A stretch of 64,000 nt of DNA. It comes from Alphaproteobacteria bacterium. Lineage in GTDB: Bacteria > Pseudomonadota > Alphaproteobacteria > Rhodobacterales > Rhodobacteraceae. Within the stretch, counting starts at the first letter, position 1. Every line of letters starts with the position of its first letter. A program made the position numbers and the translations under genes. This document shows positions 1 through 7,867 of the stretch, piece after piece. The stretch lies in the NCBI GenBank assembly GCA_030432315.1, contig JAUIHM010000005.1, positions 1 through 64,000 of the forward strand, given 5' to 3'. The notes below the pieces were generated by a model. The model had not been told where the DNA came from. It saw only the letters and a list, made by a program, of their open reading frames with translations, and searched no databases.

Positions 1-867
1 CTCGACTATGCCAACCGGCTCCGCGAAATCGTGCCACTCTACGAAAAGGAACTGCTGATCGTGATGCGGGTGTATTTCGAGAAACCACGCACGGTCGTCG
101 GATGGAAGGGGCTGATCAACGATCCCGATTTGGACGGCAGCTATGAGATCAACAAGGGGCTGCGATTAGCGCGAAAATTGATGAGCGATGTCACCGATCT
201 CGGGCTACCCATAGCCACGGAGTTTCTCGATACAACCCTCGGTCAGTATTATGCCGACCTCGTTTCGTGGGGTGCGATCGGGGCCCGCACCGTGGAAAGC
301 CAGGTGCACCGCGAGCTTTCCTCGGGCGTGTCCTGTCCGGTCGGGTTCAAGAACGGCACCTCCGGCGACGTGAAAATCGCGGCCGATGCGGTGATGTCGG
401 CGTCGCATCCGCATCATTTCCTGGCTGTGACCAAGGACGGTCGGGCGGCGATCGCGCATACCACCGGCAATGAGGATTGCCACATCATTCTGCGTGGCGG
501 AACGAACGGCACCAATTACGATGCGGCGTCGGTGGACGATGCCTGCAGGGTGGCGGAAAAATCCGGCGGGCGCGGTGTGGTCATGGTCGACACCAGTCAT
601 GCCAACTCGCTGAAAAAGCCGGAAAACCAGCCGGCGGTGGCGGCCGATATCGCCGGCCAGATCCGCGGGGGAGAAACGCGGATCATCGGGGTGATGATCG
701 AGAGCAATCTGGTTGCCGGCAACCAGTCGGCCGACAGCGTGCCTTTGGTTTACGGCAAGTCGATTACCGATGGCTGCATTGACTGGGACACATCGGTGGA
801 CGTGCTCCGCAACCTGTCGGACGCGGTTGCCGCTCGGCGCCATGCGGCGGATCGGCTGGCAAGCTGA
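1..867 (+). CDS. aroG: 3-deoxy-7-phosphoheptulonate (DAHP) synthase, class I, 5'-truncated by window edge
   Basis: The enzyme condenses phosphoenolpyruvate and erythrose-4-phosphate, the first step of the shikimate pathway in the cytoplasm. The reading frame is open from base 1, and the residues before the GTG at 31 (LDYANRLREI) are themselves DAHP-synthase-like. The ORF-track start is therefore internal and the true N-terminus lies outside the window. Class I hallmarks are visible: GARTVESQVHRE, the PEP-binding GFKNGT segment, RGGTNGTNYD and DTSHANSLKK. The AroF/G/H isoform and its feedback specificity cannot be decided without the N-terminus. A strong GC hairpin follows the stop codon. Confidence 0.93.
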   Translation, partial: LDYANRLREIVPLYEKELLIVMRVYFEKPRTVVGWKGLINDPDLDGSYEINKGLRLARKLMSDVTDLGLPIATEFLDTTLGQYYADLVSWGAIGARTVESQVHRELSSGVSCPVGFKNGTSGDVKIAADAVMSASHPHHFLAVTKDGRAAIAHTTGNEDCHIILRGGTNGTNYDAASVDDACRVAEKSGGRGVVMVDTSHANSLKKPENQPAVAADIAGQIRGGETRIIGVMIESNLVAGNQSADSVPLVYGKSITDGCIDWDTSVDVLRNLSDAVAARRHAADRLAS

Positions 868-872
868 GGTCT

Positions 873-900
873 GCCGGGCCGGGTTTCGATCCGGCCCGGC
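873..900. terminator. GC-rich terminator-like hairpin between convergent genes
   Basis: GCCGGGCCGG and CCGGCCCGGC form a perfect 10-bp stem around an 8-nt loop, 6 bases after the DAHP synthase stop and before the convergent DHFR-like gene. There is no U-tract, so it may be a weak or bidirectional terminator. Confidence 0.5.
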
Positions 901-924
901 CACCGCCCGCGGGCGTCAATCGGC

Positions 925-1482
925 TCAGGTGTCTTTCCGGGCGTAGCGCAGCAGGACGCCCCCCGATGTGAACGGGCGGATTTCGACCGGTGTAAATTCC
1001 GTGCGCGTGTGATCGGCCCTGAACAGGGGAGTGCCGCTGCCGAGAATCACCGGGACGAGGCAGAGCCGGATTTCATCCACGGCGCCGGTTCGCAGAAGCG
1101 TGGCTGTCAGGTCGGCGCTGCCGAAGACGAAAATGTCCTTCCGGTCGGAGTCGGCTTTGAGCGCGGCAATGTGATCGGAGATGTCCCCCCGCAGAACCCG
1201 GGTGTTGGACCAGTCTTCGGGGGTTCCGAGACGCGTTGCCACCAGTTTCTCAATCGAATTCATCCGCTCGGCAATGGCGCCGGTTTCCGCGGACCAGTGG
1301 CGGGCCATGCCGTCGAAGGTGCGCCGCCCGAACAGAAGGGTTCCGGCCTCGTCGAGTTGCCGCAGGGAAAACGCTTCCAGGTCTTCGCCCCACACCAGGG
1401 TGTGGAAGTCCAGCGACCAGGGGGTGGTGCCCTCGAAAAAGCCGTCGAGGGTCATCAGGTTCCAGGTAATCAGCCTGCGCAT
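925..1482 (-). CDS. Dihydrofolate reductase family protein (RibD C-terminal-like)
   Basis: This is a 185-residue protein. I start it at MRRLITWNLMTLDGFFEG because that matches the usual beginning of the family; the ORF track extends it upstream by 59 low-complexity Arg/Ser-rich residues. The N-terminal strand, LLFGRRTFDGM and the late FVFGSADLTATLL segment are typical of DHFR/RibD-like NADPH-binding reductases of unknown substrate, often called YyaP/YwjB-like. It lies just downstream of the SRPBCC/ArsR pair on the same strand and probably shares their transcript. A true folate role is unlikely. Confidence 0.8.
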   Translation of the reverse strand: MRRLITWNLMTLDGFFEGTTPWSLDFHTLVWGEDLEAFSLRQLDEAGTLLFGRRTFDGMARHWSAETGAIAERMNSIEKLVATRLGTPEDWSNTRVLRGDISDHIAALKADSDRKDIFVFGSADLTATLLRTGAVDEIRLCLVPVILGSGTPLFRADHTRTEFTPVEIRPFTSGGVLLRYARKDT

Positions 1483-1513
1483 GCTGCCGCTCCGTGATGC
1501 GGGTTTCAGGGGC

Positions 1514-2008
1514 TCAGCCCGCCGCGACATGGGCCGAGAGTTTCGCGAGGGTCTGGACGCCGTATTCGACCGCGCCAAAGCCGATGACGATGGCGCGGCG
1601 CTCCGGCGTCGGGTGCATCTGGCGCAGGGTGACGACGGTCCTGCCGTTGTCCTGGGCATCGAAGGTCACCAGCATCCGGAAGCGGTCCGGGTCGCTGTCG
1701 GCATCGGTACCGTGGCTGACCTCGATCAGGTTCGGTGCCGCGATGCGCAGGAATTCCATGCGGTTGGAAAAACGCGTGCCGTCCGGCGCCACCATGTCGA
1801 ACCGCCATACCCCGCCGGTGCGGATGTCGATTTCGTGGGTCTCGATACGGAATCCGTCCGGTCCGAACCACTGCACGATCTGCTCCGGGTCTGTCCATGC
1901 CTTAAACGCAGTGGTGAGGTCCGCGTCAACGACCCGGGCAAGGACGACTTCGCGCTCCAGCGGCCAGGATGCCCATTCGGAGATCTGGGTGCTGCCGTAT
2001 TCACTCAT
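1514..2008 (-). CDS. SRPBCC (AHSA1-like) domain protein
   Basis: This 164-residue START/Bet v1-type protein carries family signatures such as the FKAWTDPEQIVQWFGP segment near residue 35 and GGVWRFDMVAPDG further on. AHSA1-like proteins of this kind bind hydrophobic ligands, but their substrate is usually unknown. The start overlaps the stop of the upstream ArsR gene by 8 bases, indicating translational coupling. ArsR plus SRPBCC is a recurrent bacterial pair in which the SRPBCC protein is presumably co-regulated or cooperates with the regulator; that functional link is inferred. Confidence 0.85.
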   Translation of the reverse strand: MSEYGSTQISEWASWPLEREVVLARVVDADLTTAFKAWTDPEQIVQWFGPDGFRIETHEIDIRTGGVWRFDMVAPDGTRFSNRMEFLRIAAPNLIEVSHGTDADSDPDRFRMLVTFDAQDNGRTVVTLRQMHPTPERRAIVIGFGAVEYGVQTLAKLSAHVAAG

Positions 2009-2345
2009 CCCCGTTTTCCTCCTTTACCTGCGCCAGATGCGCCTCGAACCGGTCAAGGCGCGCTTCCCATTGTCGCCGGTGGCAGGCCAGCCAGTCTTCC
2101 GCGTCCTGCAGGGCCTTCGGGTTCAGCGAACAGACCCGCGTCCTGCCTTCGCGCCGTGAGACGATCAGTCCAGCGCTTTCCAGAACCCCCAGATGCTGGG
2201 TAAACGAAGGCAGCGCCATGGAGAAGGGACCGGCCAGTTGGGAGACCGTTGCCGGCCCGGCGCTGAGCGCCTGAACCACCGCGCGCCGCGTCGGATCGGA
2301 AAGTGCGTTGAATGTGGTTTCGATGGTCTGGTTTTGATTAGGCAT
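2001..2345 (-). CDS. ArsR-family winged-helix repressor
   Basis: This 114-residue protein has a clear ArsR-type winged helix: FNALSDPTRRAVVQAL, then the recognition region SMALPSFTQHLGVLESAGLI and a wing ending RTRVCSLNP. No metal-binding cysteine pair is visible in the recognition helix. It therefore resembles the non-metal SdpR-like ArsR group that pairs with SRPBCC proteins. It is first in a three-gene minus-strand operon with the SRPBCC and DHFR-like proteins. Autoregulation is likely but no clear operator was found. Confidence 0.9.
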   Translation of the reverse strand: MPNQNQTIETTFNALSDPTRRAVVQALSAGPATVSQLAGPFSMALPSFTQHLGVLESAGLIVSRREGRTRVCSLNPKALQDAEDWLACHRRQWEARLDRFEAHLAQVKEENGDE

Positions 2346-2531
2346 GCGCCTAAGTAAACCCGGGTGACATTCAGGTCAATGCCTAAGTGTCAGATGGTCG
2401 GCCTGCCCCGCCGAAACCCGCCGGGGCTGATGGACTTTCGCCGCACCTCCGTGCCGAAGAAACCACGGTGCCGGTGGCGACCGATCCGGCTATGATGACA
2501 TCGGATGGTCTGTCAGGCAGGGGGCGTGGAG

Positions 2532-3173
2532 ATGCTGACGGTATGGGGCCGGGCGGATTCGTCGAATGTGCAGGCGCTGATGTGGTGCATCGGCGAGTTG
2601 GATCTGGAACATGTGCGCCTCGACGCCGGCCACAGGTTCGGCGGGACCGACACGGCGGATTTTATCGCCATGAACCCGAACCGTACCGTGCCGGTGATGC
2701 GGGACGGCGACGGAGACCCGGTCTGGGAGACCGCGGCGATGATCCGCTATCTGGCGGCACGCTACGGGTCCGACAGGTTTTGGCCGAAGGATCCCGCGGC
2801 GCGGGTCCAGGTCGACAAATGGGCGGAATGGGCGAAGCTGAACGTGACGCTGGCGTTTACAGTGCCGGTGTTCTGGAAGGTCGAGCGGACCGCGCCGCGG
2901 GACCGTGACCCGGAGGCGATCCGGGCGGGCATCGTGGCGCTGGAGCGGCTGCTGCTGATTGCCGACCGGCAGATCGGCGTTGGAGGTTTTCTTGCCGGGT
3001 CGGATCTGACGGTTGCCGACATTCATCTGGGCAGCGTGCTCTACCGGTACTATGAGATGGAAATTCCGCGTGCACAGCTGGCGAACCTGGCGGCGTATTA
3101 CCGCCGCCTGACGGAACGGCCGGCCTATCGGACGCATGTGATGGTGTCCTGGGATGCGCTGCGGGTAACGTGA
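2532..3173 (+). CDS. Glutathione S-transferase family protein
   Basis: This 213-residue cytosolic GST starts at MLTVWGRADSSNVQ; GGGCGTGGAG precedes this ATG, while the ORF-track start adds 9 residues. The N-terminal thioredoxin fold has the conserved cis-Pro region (NRTVPVMRD, around residue 52) and the ET.AMIRYLA glutathione-binding turn. The C-terminal helical domain contains FLAGSDLTVADIHLG. It probably conjugates glutathione to electrophiles. It stands alone between a minus-strand regulator operon and a convergent CMD gene. The substrate is unknown. Confidence 0.92.
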   Translation: MLTVWGRADSSNVQALMWCIGELDLEHVRLDAGHRFGGTDTADFIAMNPNRTVPVMRDGDGDPVWETAAMIRYLAARYGSDRFWPKDPAARVQVDKWAEWAKLNVTLAFTVPVFWKVERTAPRDRDPEAIRAGIVALERLLLIADRQIGVGGFLAGSDLTVADIHLGSVLYRYYEMEIPRAQLANLAAYYRRLTERPAYRTHVMVSWDALRVT

Positions 3174-3200
3174 CGCGACCGACCGGCGTGGCAGGAGGTG

Positions 3201-3782
3201 TCAGTCGTCTTCCCGGTAGTAGCCGATCACGTCGCCGTCCGTCGTGCAGCCGAGACCGTTCAGCAGGCGGTTGGAATAGTTGAAATAGGCGCAGACCTGG
3301 TTGACCTCGAGAATTTCTCCGTCGTCGCAGCCGGCGATTTTCAGCGCCTCGAAGTCGGATCTGACCATCTTGCCGACATCCGTGGTCAGTTTGCCGGCAT
3401 AGCGCAGCAGGGCGAGGTTCTTGCCCTCGAACACCTCCTCGGGCCGGTGTGCCTTCAGGGCAGTGAAAATGCGGTCTGCGCGTGGCTGGTCGCGCAGCAG
3501 GTTGCGAACGTTCATGAAATGGTGGGTCAGGGAATAGGTGCAGTCGTTGAGGATCGAGGTCCAGCTCGCCACCACCTCCAGAAACCAGAACGGCAGGGTA
3601 TTGTCGGTTCCATGCAGCACCGAACGGTAGAGGGTGACGTGCCCGTGCATGGTTTCGGGCCGCAGCGAATGCACCCGCATCACCGTATCGACGGTGCCGT
3701 GCGGCGTGCGGGCGGCGTCAAGCAGTTCAGCGAGGCGCGGCCCGGCGTCTTCGTCGGCGGTCATCTCGATCCAGGCTGTCAT
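3201..3782 (-). CDS. Peroxidase-related / carboxymuconolactone decarboxylase (AhpD-like) family protein with CxxS motif
   Basis: This 193-residue alpha-helical protein belongs to the CMD/AhpD superfamily 'peroxidase-related' group, judged by LPFWFLEVVASW, the motif segment NDCTYSLTHH and YFNYSNRLLNGLG near the C-terminus. AhpD-like peroxidases use a CxxC pair followed by His. Here the first cysteine is present (C81) but the second is Ser84, with His87/His88 kept. Classical two-cysteine disulfide chemistry is therefore not possible. Either a one-cysteine mechanism operates or the activity has been lost. The gene is monocistronic. Confidence 0.8.
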   Translation of the reverse strand: MTAWIEMTADEDAGPRLAELLDAARTPHGTVDTVMRVHSLRPETMHGHVTLYRSVLHGTDNTLPFWFLEVVASWTSILNDCTYSLTHHFMNVRNLLRDQPRADRIFTALKAHRPEEVFEGKNLALLRYAGKLTTDVGKMVRSDFEALKIAGCDDGEILEVNQVCAYFNYSNRLLNGLGCTTDGDVIGYYREDD

Positions 3783-3983
3783 AAATGCGGTCCCCGGGCT
3801 GGAAAGGTCAGACCATCATCGGCAGGTGCCGGACGCTTGTCGAGGCGATTGCGGGGTTTTTGCAAAAGTGCGGTTTTGGGGCGCTGTGGCCTCGTTTGCG
3901 CAAAACCGACAGGGGCAAGGCCAGAACGGCGAAGCTGCGGAAGTCCTGCGCCGTTGGAATGCGGGGGCGGTTTGATGCAGGCT

Positions 3984-4730
3984 TCAGGTCGATGGCAGTC
4001 CGGAGTGTGCGAAGGGCGAATCCGGTCCGGAGAACATGTCCTGGATGATGCGCCGTTCCTGCGGCGTCGGACCGGCGGGATCCGCGAGATGGGCACGGAT
4101 ACTTCGCGTCAGATCCTCAGGGCTCCAGCGGGCGCCGACCTCCAGAACCGGTACGTTGGCCTGGCGCAGGGCATGCCGCTTTAACCGGTCGCGGGTGACC
4201 ATGCGGCGCGGAGCTTCCCCGCCGCCGACAAACTCCAAGGCGAGCACCGGCAGGCCGGACCGGTCGACAATGGCATAATCGACGCTCCTCGCTCTGATTG
4301 AGGCGAGCGCCTTCTCGCGCAGGTGATCGGTGCCCTCACTGGCACAGGGTTGGATCAGGTCTCCAAGACTGGTCTGTGTCAGAACGCTGTGACCGCGGTC
4401 GAGATCAAACACGATCCGCTCAAGCACCGGCAGCAGGCTGTATTCCGGCCGCTGCAGAATCCGGCGACGTTCGAAGCCGAGTACCGGCAGGGAATCCGCC
4501 GTATCGGCGGCGGTGCCTGGTCTGATACCCTGCAGTTCGGGAGGTGTGAGATTTGGCGGAAGTGAAACGTGGACCCGCCTGGTATCGTCTTCGACCGCGG
4601 CGAGTAGTCGCAGTTTCCCGTAACGGGAATGGGACAGCCAGGCAAACCATGCGAGTAACGCCATGACAGGGACAAGACCCGGGAACCCGTTGGTAATGAT
4701 CTGGTTAAGAAATTCCGCTTGCGTGCTCAT
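3984..4730 (-). CDS. DUF2726 domain protein with N-terminal membrane anchor
   Basis: This 248-residue protein has one hydrophobic segment near residues 17-32 (GLVPVMALLAWFAWLSH), then a linker. From about residue 95 a DUF2726-type domain follows: the segment SLLPVLERIV, TQTSLGDLI, SVDYAIVDRSGLPVLALEF, and a conserved K/H-rich end. DUF2726 is predicted to have a restriction-endonuclease-like fold; the D..(I/V)D..xxPVLALEF arrangement fits that. The function is unknown. It would face the cytoplasm from the inner membrane. The gene is monocistronic. Confidence 0.75.
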   Translation of the reverse strand: MSTQAEFLNQIITNGFPGLVPVMALLAWFAWLSHSRYGKLRLLAAVEDDTRRVHVSLPPNLTPPELQGIRPGTAADTADSLPVLGFERRRILQRPEYSLLPVLERIVFDLDRGHSVLTQTSLGDLIQPCASEGTDHLREKALASIRARSVDYAIVDRSGLPVLALEFVGGGEAPRRMVTRDRLKRHALRQANVPVLEVGARWSPEDLTRSIRAHLADPAGPTPQERRIIQDMFSGPDSPFAHSGLPST

Positions 4731-5036
4731 GTAATGATCTAGAGTACATCCGGATTGTCTGATGCAACGGCTACGGCCTGACTTGGTTTACACGCGCAGT
4801 GCATGATATGGGGTGGAATCTGGCGGTGAAACCTCTCCATCCGGTTAACGGGCGTGCGAACCCGCCTGAAAATGCCGAACTTACAGTAATTTGTGCAGAC
4901 CCGTCGGTCGACGGCCCGGGACCCGCGGCCGGCGCCAGGGTCGCGCACCGCCGTTTACCCTGTTGTGTATATTGCCGATTTTCCTGTCCTGACACGATCC
5001 GCTTGACGGAGGTATCGGGTACATTATGTCGGGATC
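4731..5036. other. Intergenic region between divergent DUF2726 and CPBP genes
   Basis: This is 306 bases without a credible gene; the small ORFs here lack family-like sequence. The right end holds a candidate promoter for the CPBP gene. The rest shows no repeat or RNA that I can recognise. Confidence 0.5.
5003..5030 (+). promoter_or_regulatory. Candidate housekeeping promoter of the CPBP protease gene
   Basis: TTGACG (5003-5008) and TATGTC (5025-5030) are spaced 16 bases apart. The expected transcription start falls at about 5037, which is the ATG itself, so the message could be leaderless. A weak GGGA lies 5 bases upstream of the ATG as an alternative. Tentative. Confidence 0.3.
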
Positions 5037-5711
5037 ATGATCGGACAGGGCCGCAGATTCGCGCGAACGGACGCAGGACGAACCGGCCTTTGGGTCGAGT
5101 TCCTCGGGCTTTATCTCGTTGCGCCGGTGTTGATGGCGCTGGCCGTGCCGCCGGAGCGGATGTTTCCGGCGCTGTTCGCGGTTACGGTTGTCGGAGTGGT
5201 TCTGCTCACGCGCACGCCGGGGTTTTCGTGGGCTGAACTGCGGCGGCAGGAGAGCCGGTTCGACTGGCGGCTGATCGGGCTGATCGGTCTTGCGACGCTG
5301 GTGACCGGTGTCGTGGTGTTGTGGCTGACGGAGCCCGGGGCGCTGTTTTTCCTTCTGCGGCAGCAGCCGGGGCTGTTGCTGCTGATTCTGTGTCTTTATC
5401 CGCTGCTCTCGGCCCTGCCGCAGGAACTGGTGTTTCGGGCGCTGTTTTTCCGGCGCTATGCGCCGATTCTGCCCCGGGGGAAAGCGGCGCTGTGGCTCAA
5501 TGCAGCAGTGTTTTCGTTCGCGCATCTGATGTACTGGAACCTGCTGGTCGCCGGAATGACCTTCGCCGGAGGACTGGTTTTTGCCCATGTCTACGCCCGC
5601 CAAGGCAATTTTCCGCTGGCGGTCGCCCTGCACGCGGTGGCGGGGAACGTGGTCTTTCTGGTCGGGCTCGGAGTGTTTTTCTACTCCGGCAACGTGGTGC
5701 GGCCGTTCTGA
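5037..5711 (+). CDS. CPBP-family intramembrane glutamic protease-like protein
   Basis: This 224-residue polytopic membrane protein has about six to seven hydrophobic segments. CPBP (Rce1/Abi-like) motifs are present: PQELVFRALFF (motif 1, residues 128-138), FSFAHL (motif 2, His163) and LHAVAGN (motif 3, His198). Classical members have EExxxR in motif 1; here it is QE, so the first glutamate is replaced by Gln129 while Glu130 and Arg134 remain. A QE subgroup is found in bacteria. The substrate is unknown. Its 3' end overlaps the convergent CMD gene by 31 bases. Confidence 0.85.
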   Translation: MIGQGRRFARTDAGRTGLWVEFLGLYLVAPVLMALAVPPERMFPALFAVTVVGVVLLTRTPGFSWAELRRQESRFDWRLIGLIGLATLVTGVVVLWLTEPGALFFLLRQQPGLLLLILCLYPLLSALPQELVFRALFFRRYAPILPRGKAALWLNAAVFSFAHLMYWNLLVAGMTFAGGLVFAHVYARQGNFPLAVALHAVAGNVVFLVGLGVFFYSGNVVRPF

Positions 5712-6052
5712 GCGGCGGATTCGCTCCAGCTGTCCCAGGCTCGGAGCGCCTTGGCGGAGAAGGCGTAGGACGGGCCGCCGCCCATGTAGGTCGCCATGGC
5801 GAGGGCTTCGCAGAGTTCGGGGCGGGTGACCTTCAGGCGGATCAGGGCGCGGATGTGAAAGCCGATGCAGCTGTCGCAGCGGGTGGCGATGGCAATTCCG
5901 AGGGCCATGAATTCCTTGGTGCGTTCATCCAGCGCCCCGTTGGTTTTCGCCGCCCGGCCCATGGCGCCGAAGGCATGGGCGGTGTCGGGGATCTCGCGGG
6001 CGAGGGTGGCGATATTGGCCTCGGTCTCGGCCATGAAGTCGTTCCAGTCCAT
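5681..6052 (-). CDS. Carboxymuconolactone decarboxylase (AhpD-like) family protein
   Basis: This 123-residue single-domain CMD protein has the intact redox motif CDSC followed by IGFH (around residues 59-65), as in AhpD-type alkylhydroperoxidases, and the GGGPSYAF segment. It probably reduces peroxides or acts as a disulfide-linked redox protein. It lies downstream of DUF1993 and AraC genes on the same strand (29-base gap) and probably shares that transcript. Unlike the CMD protein at 3.2 kb, it keeps both cysteines. Confidence 0.88.
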   Translation of the reverse strand: MDWNDFMAETEANIATLAREIPDTAHAFGAMGRAAKTNGALDERTKEFMALGIAIATRCDSCIGFHIRALIRLKVTRPELCEALAMATYMGGGPSYAFSAKALRAWDSWSESAAQNGRTTLPE

Positions 6053-6081
6053 TCAGGTCTCCGGGAGCTATGGGGTCAGGA

Positions 6082-6591
6082 TCAGAAGTGGAAGCCGCGG
6101 GGATAGGCGTGATGGCCGTCGAAATCGCCCTTGCCGATGTCGAGGCCCTGGGACCGCAGCACGGCGTAGGCCATGCAGACATGGAAGAAGAAGTTGGGCA
6201 GGGCGTAGAGCGTCGTGAAATCGACGGCGGCCTGTTCGAGATCGGCCTGACCGGCGAGGTGGCGGATCCGCCGGGTCGTTGCGCCGGCGAAATCGGCCGG
6301 AGTGATACCGGCGAGAAAGCCGCGAATCTCGGCGCTGCGCTCCCACAGGGCTTCGGGGTCGGTTTCCTCGGTTGAGAGTTCGGGGGCGGCAACGCCGGTC
6401 AGCGGACAGATCGTGCGCAGGATGTACCCCTGGGCGGTCCGCAAGTTTTCACCGGCGCTGAGCATATGTGGTGCGAGGCGCTTTTCGAGCAGCAGCCGGG
6501 CGCCGGGTCGGGTTGCCAGCGCGTCGATGCGGTCGAGATAGTGGCGGAAGACCGGGACAGTGGCCTGATGGAGGGAGTCGTCGTTCATCAA
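6082..6591 (-). CDS. DUF1993 family protein (DinB-like four-helix bundle)
   Basis: This 169-residue protein matches DUF1993 in length and landmarks: N-terminal VPVFRHYLDRIDAL, the ARLAPHMLSAGENLRTAQGY-type centre, and the C-terminal LPNFFFHVCMAYAVLRSQG and GDFDGHHAYPRGFHF. The family is predicted to be a DinB/YfiT-like helix bundle; its biochemical role is unknown. It lies 8 bases downstream of the AraC regulator gene and precedes the AhpD-like gene, so all three are probably one operon. Confidence 0.85.
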   Translation of the reverse strand: MMNDDSLHQATVPVFRHYLDRIDALATRPGARLLLEKRLAPHMLSAGENLRTAQGYILRTICPLTGVAAPELSTEETDPEALWERSAEIRGFLAGITPADFAGATTRRIRHLAGQADLEQAAVDFTTLYALPNFFFHVCMAYAVLRSQGLDIGKGDFDGHHAYPRGFHF

Positions 6592-6599
6592 GCGGGCTT

Positions 6600-7361
6600 T
6601 CAGAAACTGCCGGCGCGCAGGTCGGTGCGCCAGGCGGTGGGGGTGGTACCGGAAAAGTCGCGGAAGGCGGCGTTGAAGGCCGAGAGAGAGGAATAGCCGA
6701 CACCAAGGGCGATTTCGGTGATCTGGGCATCGGTGCCGGCGAGATCCTCGCAGGCGCGAATCATTCGCATCCGCCGCAGCGCCTGGCCCCAGGTCATGCC
6801 GGTCTCGGACTGAAAACGGCGGGCAAGCGACCGCGGCGTGGTGGCCACGGCAGCCGCGACATCGACAAAGCCAATCGGCTGATCGAGACGCTCGGCGGTC
6901 CAGGCCAGCGCAGCGCGGACCGGCGCCGAAGACCCCATGGGCATGAATGCGCGACCTGGGGTGGCTGAAAGATCCCAGGTGACGGCGGCAAGGGTCCGGA
7001 ACAGGGTTGAGGCGAGGGGCGGCTGCGGGTCGGTTTCGCCCCAGAAACGGCAGGCCAGTACCAGTTCGCGGGCCAGGGGGCTGATGTCGAACACACTAAG
7101 TCGTTCGGGCGGCGGCGGATAGGCGCTGGCACAGAACAGCACCGAACAGGCGCTGAGCGACCGGGAGAGGGTGACGTGGATCGGTGTGCCGGCGGCGATC
7201 AGCGCGGCGCGGGCGGGCGGCAGCGACCATTGCCGGTTGCCATGTTCGAGCCGCATGGTGCCGGCCCGGGCGTAGAGGAGGTAATGCCGCGCCACCTGGA
7301 AAGCGGTGCGCGGCATCGCCGGGAAATCCCGGTGCAGGGTATAGGCGTCGGGCGGCGTCAT
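6600..7361 (-). CDS. AraC/XylS-family transcriptional regulator
   Basis: This 253-residue protein has an N-terminal cupin-like sensing domain followed by a C-terminal double HTH. HTH1 is VDVAAAVATTPRSLARRFQSETG and HTH2 is ITEIALGVGYSSLSAFNAAFRDFSG, ending in TPTAWR. I start at MTPPDAYTLH (7361) because the longer ORF-track start would overlap the upstream ABM gene. It heads an operon with DUF1993 and AhpD-like genes and follows the ABM gene on the same strand. The effector is unknown. Confidence 0.9.
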   Translation of the reverse strand: MTPPDAYTLHRDFPAMPRTAFQVARHYLLYARAGTMRLEHGNRQWSLPPARAALIAAGTPIHVTLSRSLSACSVLFCASAYPPPPERLSVFDISPLARELVLACRFWGETDPQPPLASTLFRTLAAVTWDLSATPGRAFMPMGSSAPVRAALAWTAERLDQPIGFVDVAAAVATTPRSLARRFQSETGMTWGQALRRMRMIRACEDLAGTDAQITEIALGVGYSSLSAFNAAFRDFSGTTPTAWRTDLRAGSF

Positions 7362-7377
7362 GCGCCGCAGCCTGACG

Positions 7378-7680
7378 TCATTTTTCCGGGGCGTAAAGCC
7401 GGGTCTCAAATCGGCGGCTGACCGGTGGGGTGGTCATCATCGGCCTGAGTGTCGCACTGACTGCGGCGAAGGTGTCAGAGTCGAGCCAGGCCTCGAAGGA
7501 CTGCGGGCTGTCCCATTCGTGCAGCACCGCCACATGGGTCGGGTCGCCGGTATTGGCGAAGGCGCGGAAGCCGAGATTTCCGGGTTCGGCCCGGGCGGCG
7601 GGACCCGTCGTGGCTAGGAAACTGAGGGCGCGGACCTGGTCGGCGGCGGAGACGGTGAAATCGACGATGGCGAGAATCAT
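7378..7680 (-). CDS. Antibiotic biosynthesis monooxygenase (ABM) domain protein
   Basis: This 100-residue ferredoxin-like-fold protein starts at MILAIVDFTVSAAD. Family features include the N-terminal beta strand, EPGNLGFRAFANTGDPTHVAVLHEWDS and SFEAWLDSD. ABM proteins include cofactor-free quinone-forming monooxygenases and small-molecule binders; the substrate is not predictable. The ORF-track start adds 27 unsupported residues. It is upstream of the AraC gene with a 16-base gap and may be in the same unit. Confidence 0.82.
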   Translation of the reverse strand: MILAIVDFTVSAADQVRALSFLATTGPAARAEPGNLGFRAFANTGDPTHVAVLHEWDSPQSFEAWLDSDTFAAVSATLRPMMTTPPVSRRFETRLYAPEK

Positions 7681-7736
7681 TTTTCCGGTTCCTGACTGGC
7701 TGACGGTGGTGAGTGGTTTTGTGACAGACTCGGCAC

Positions 7737-7760
7737 TGTCATTCACGCGCTGAAATGACA
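7737..7760. repeat. Inverted repeat, operator candidate upstream of the ABM gene
   Basis: TGTCATT and AATGACA form a perfect 7-bp inverted repeat with a 10-base spacer, 57 bases upstream of the ABM start in the divergent region facing the ars operon. It could serve the AraC regulator or ArsR; no direct evidence. Confidence 0.35.
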
Positions 7761-7803
7761 AAAATAGGCTTAAAACGGACAGATTTCCTGAGTTTGTCGT
7801 AAA

Positions 7804-7819
7804 TGTTTCACGGGAAACA
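7804..7819. promoter_or_regulatory. parS-like 16-mer (one mismatch)
   Basis: TGTTTCACGGGAAACA differs from the conserved bacterial ParB-binding site TGTTTCACGTGAAACA at one central base, and is a perfect 6-bp inverted repeat around ACGG. It lies in non-coding DNA. It may be a degenerate parS or a chance operator. Confidence 0.35.
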
Positions 7820-7856
7820 GACGAAAAGCGGCTTGGGTCACTCAGATATTTCAGTT

Positions 7857-7866
7857 ATTCATGAAT
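7857..7866. promoter_or_regulatory. Candidate ArsR operator abutting the ars start codon
   Basis: ATTCATGAAT is a perfect 10-bp palindrome ending one base before the ATG at 7868. Its position over the ribosome-binding and start region suits autorepression by the ArsR domain encoded next, but no binding consensus is proven. Confidence 0.35.
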
Positions 7867-7867
7867 T

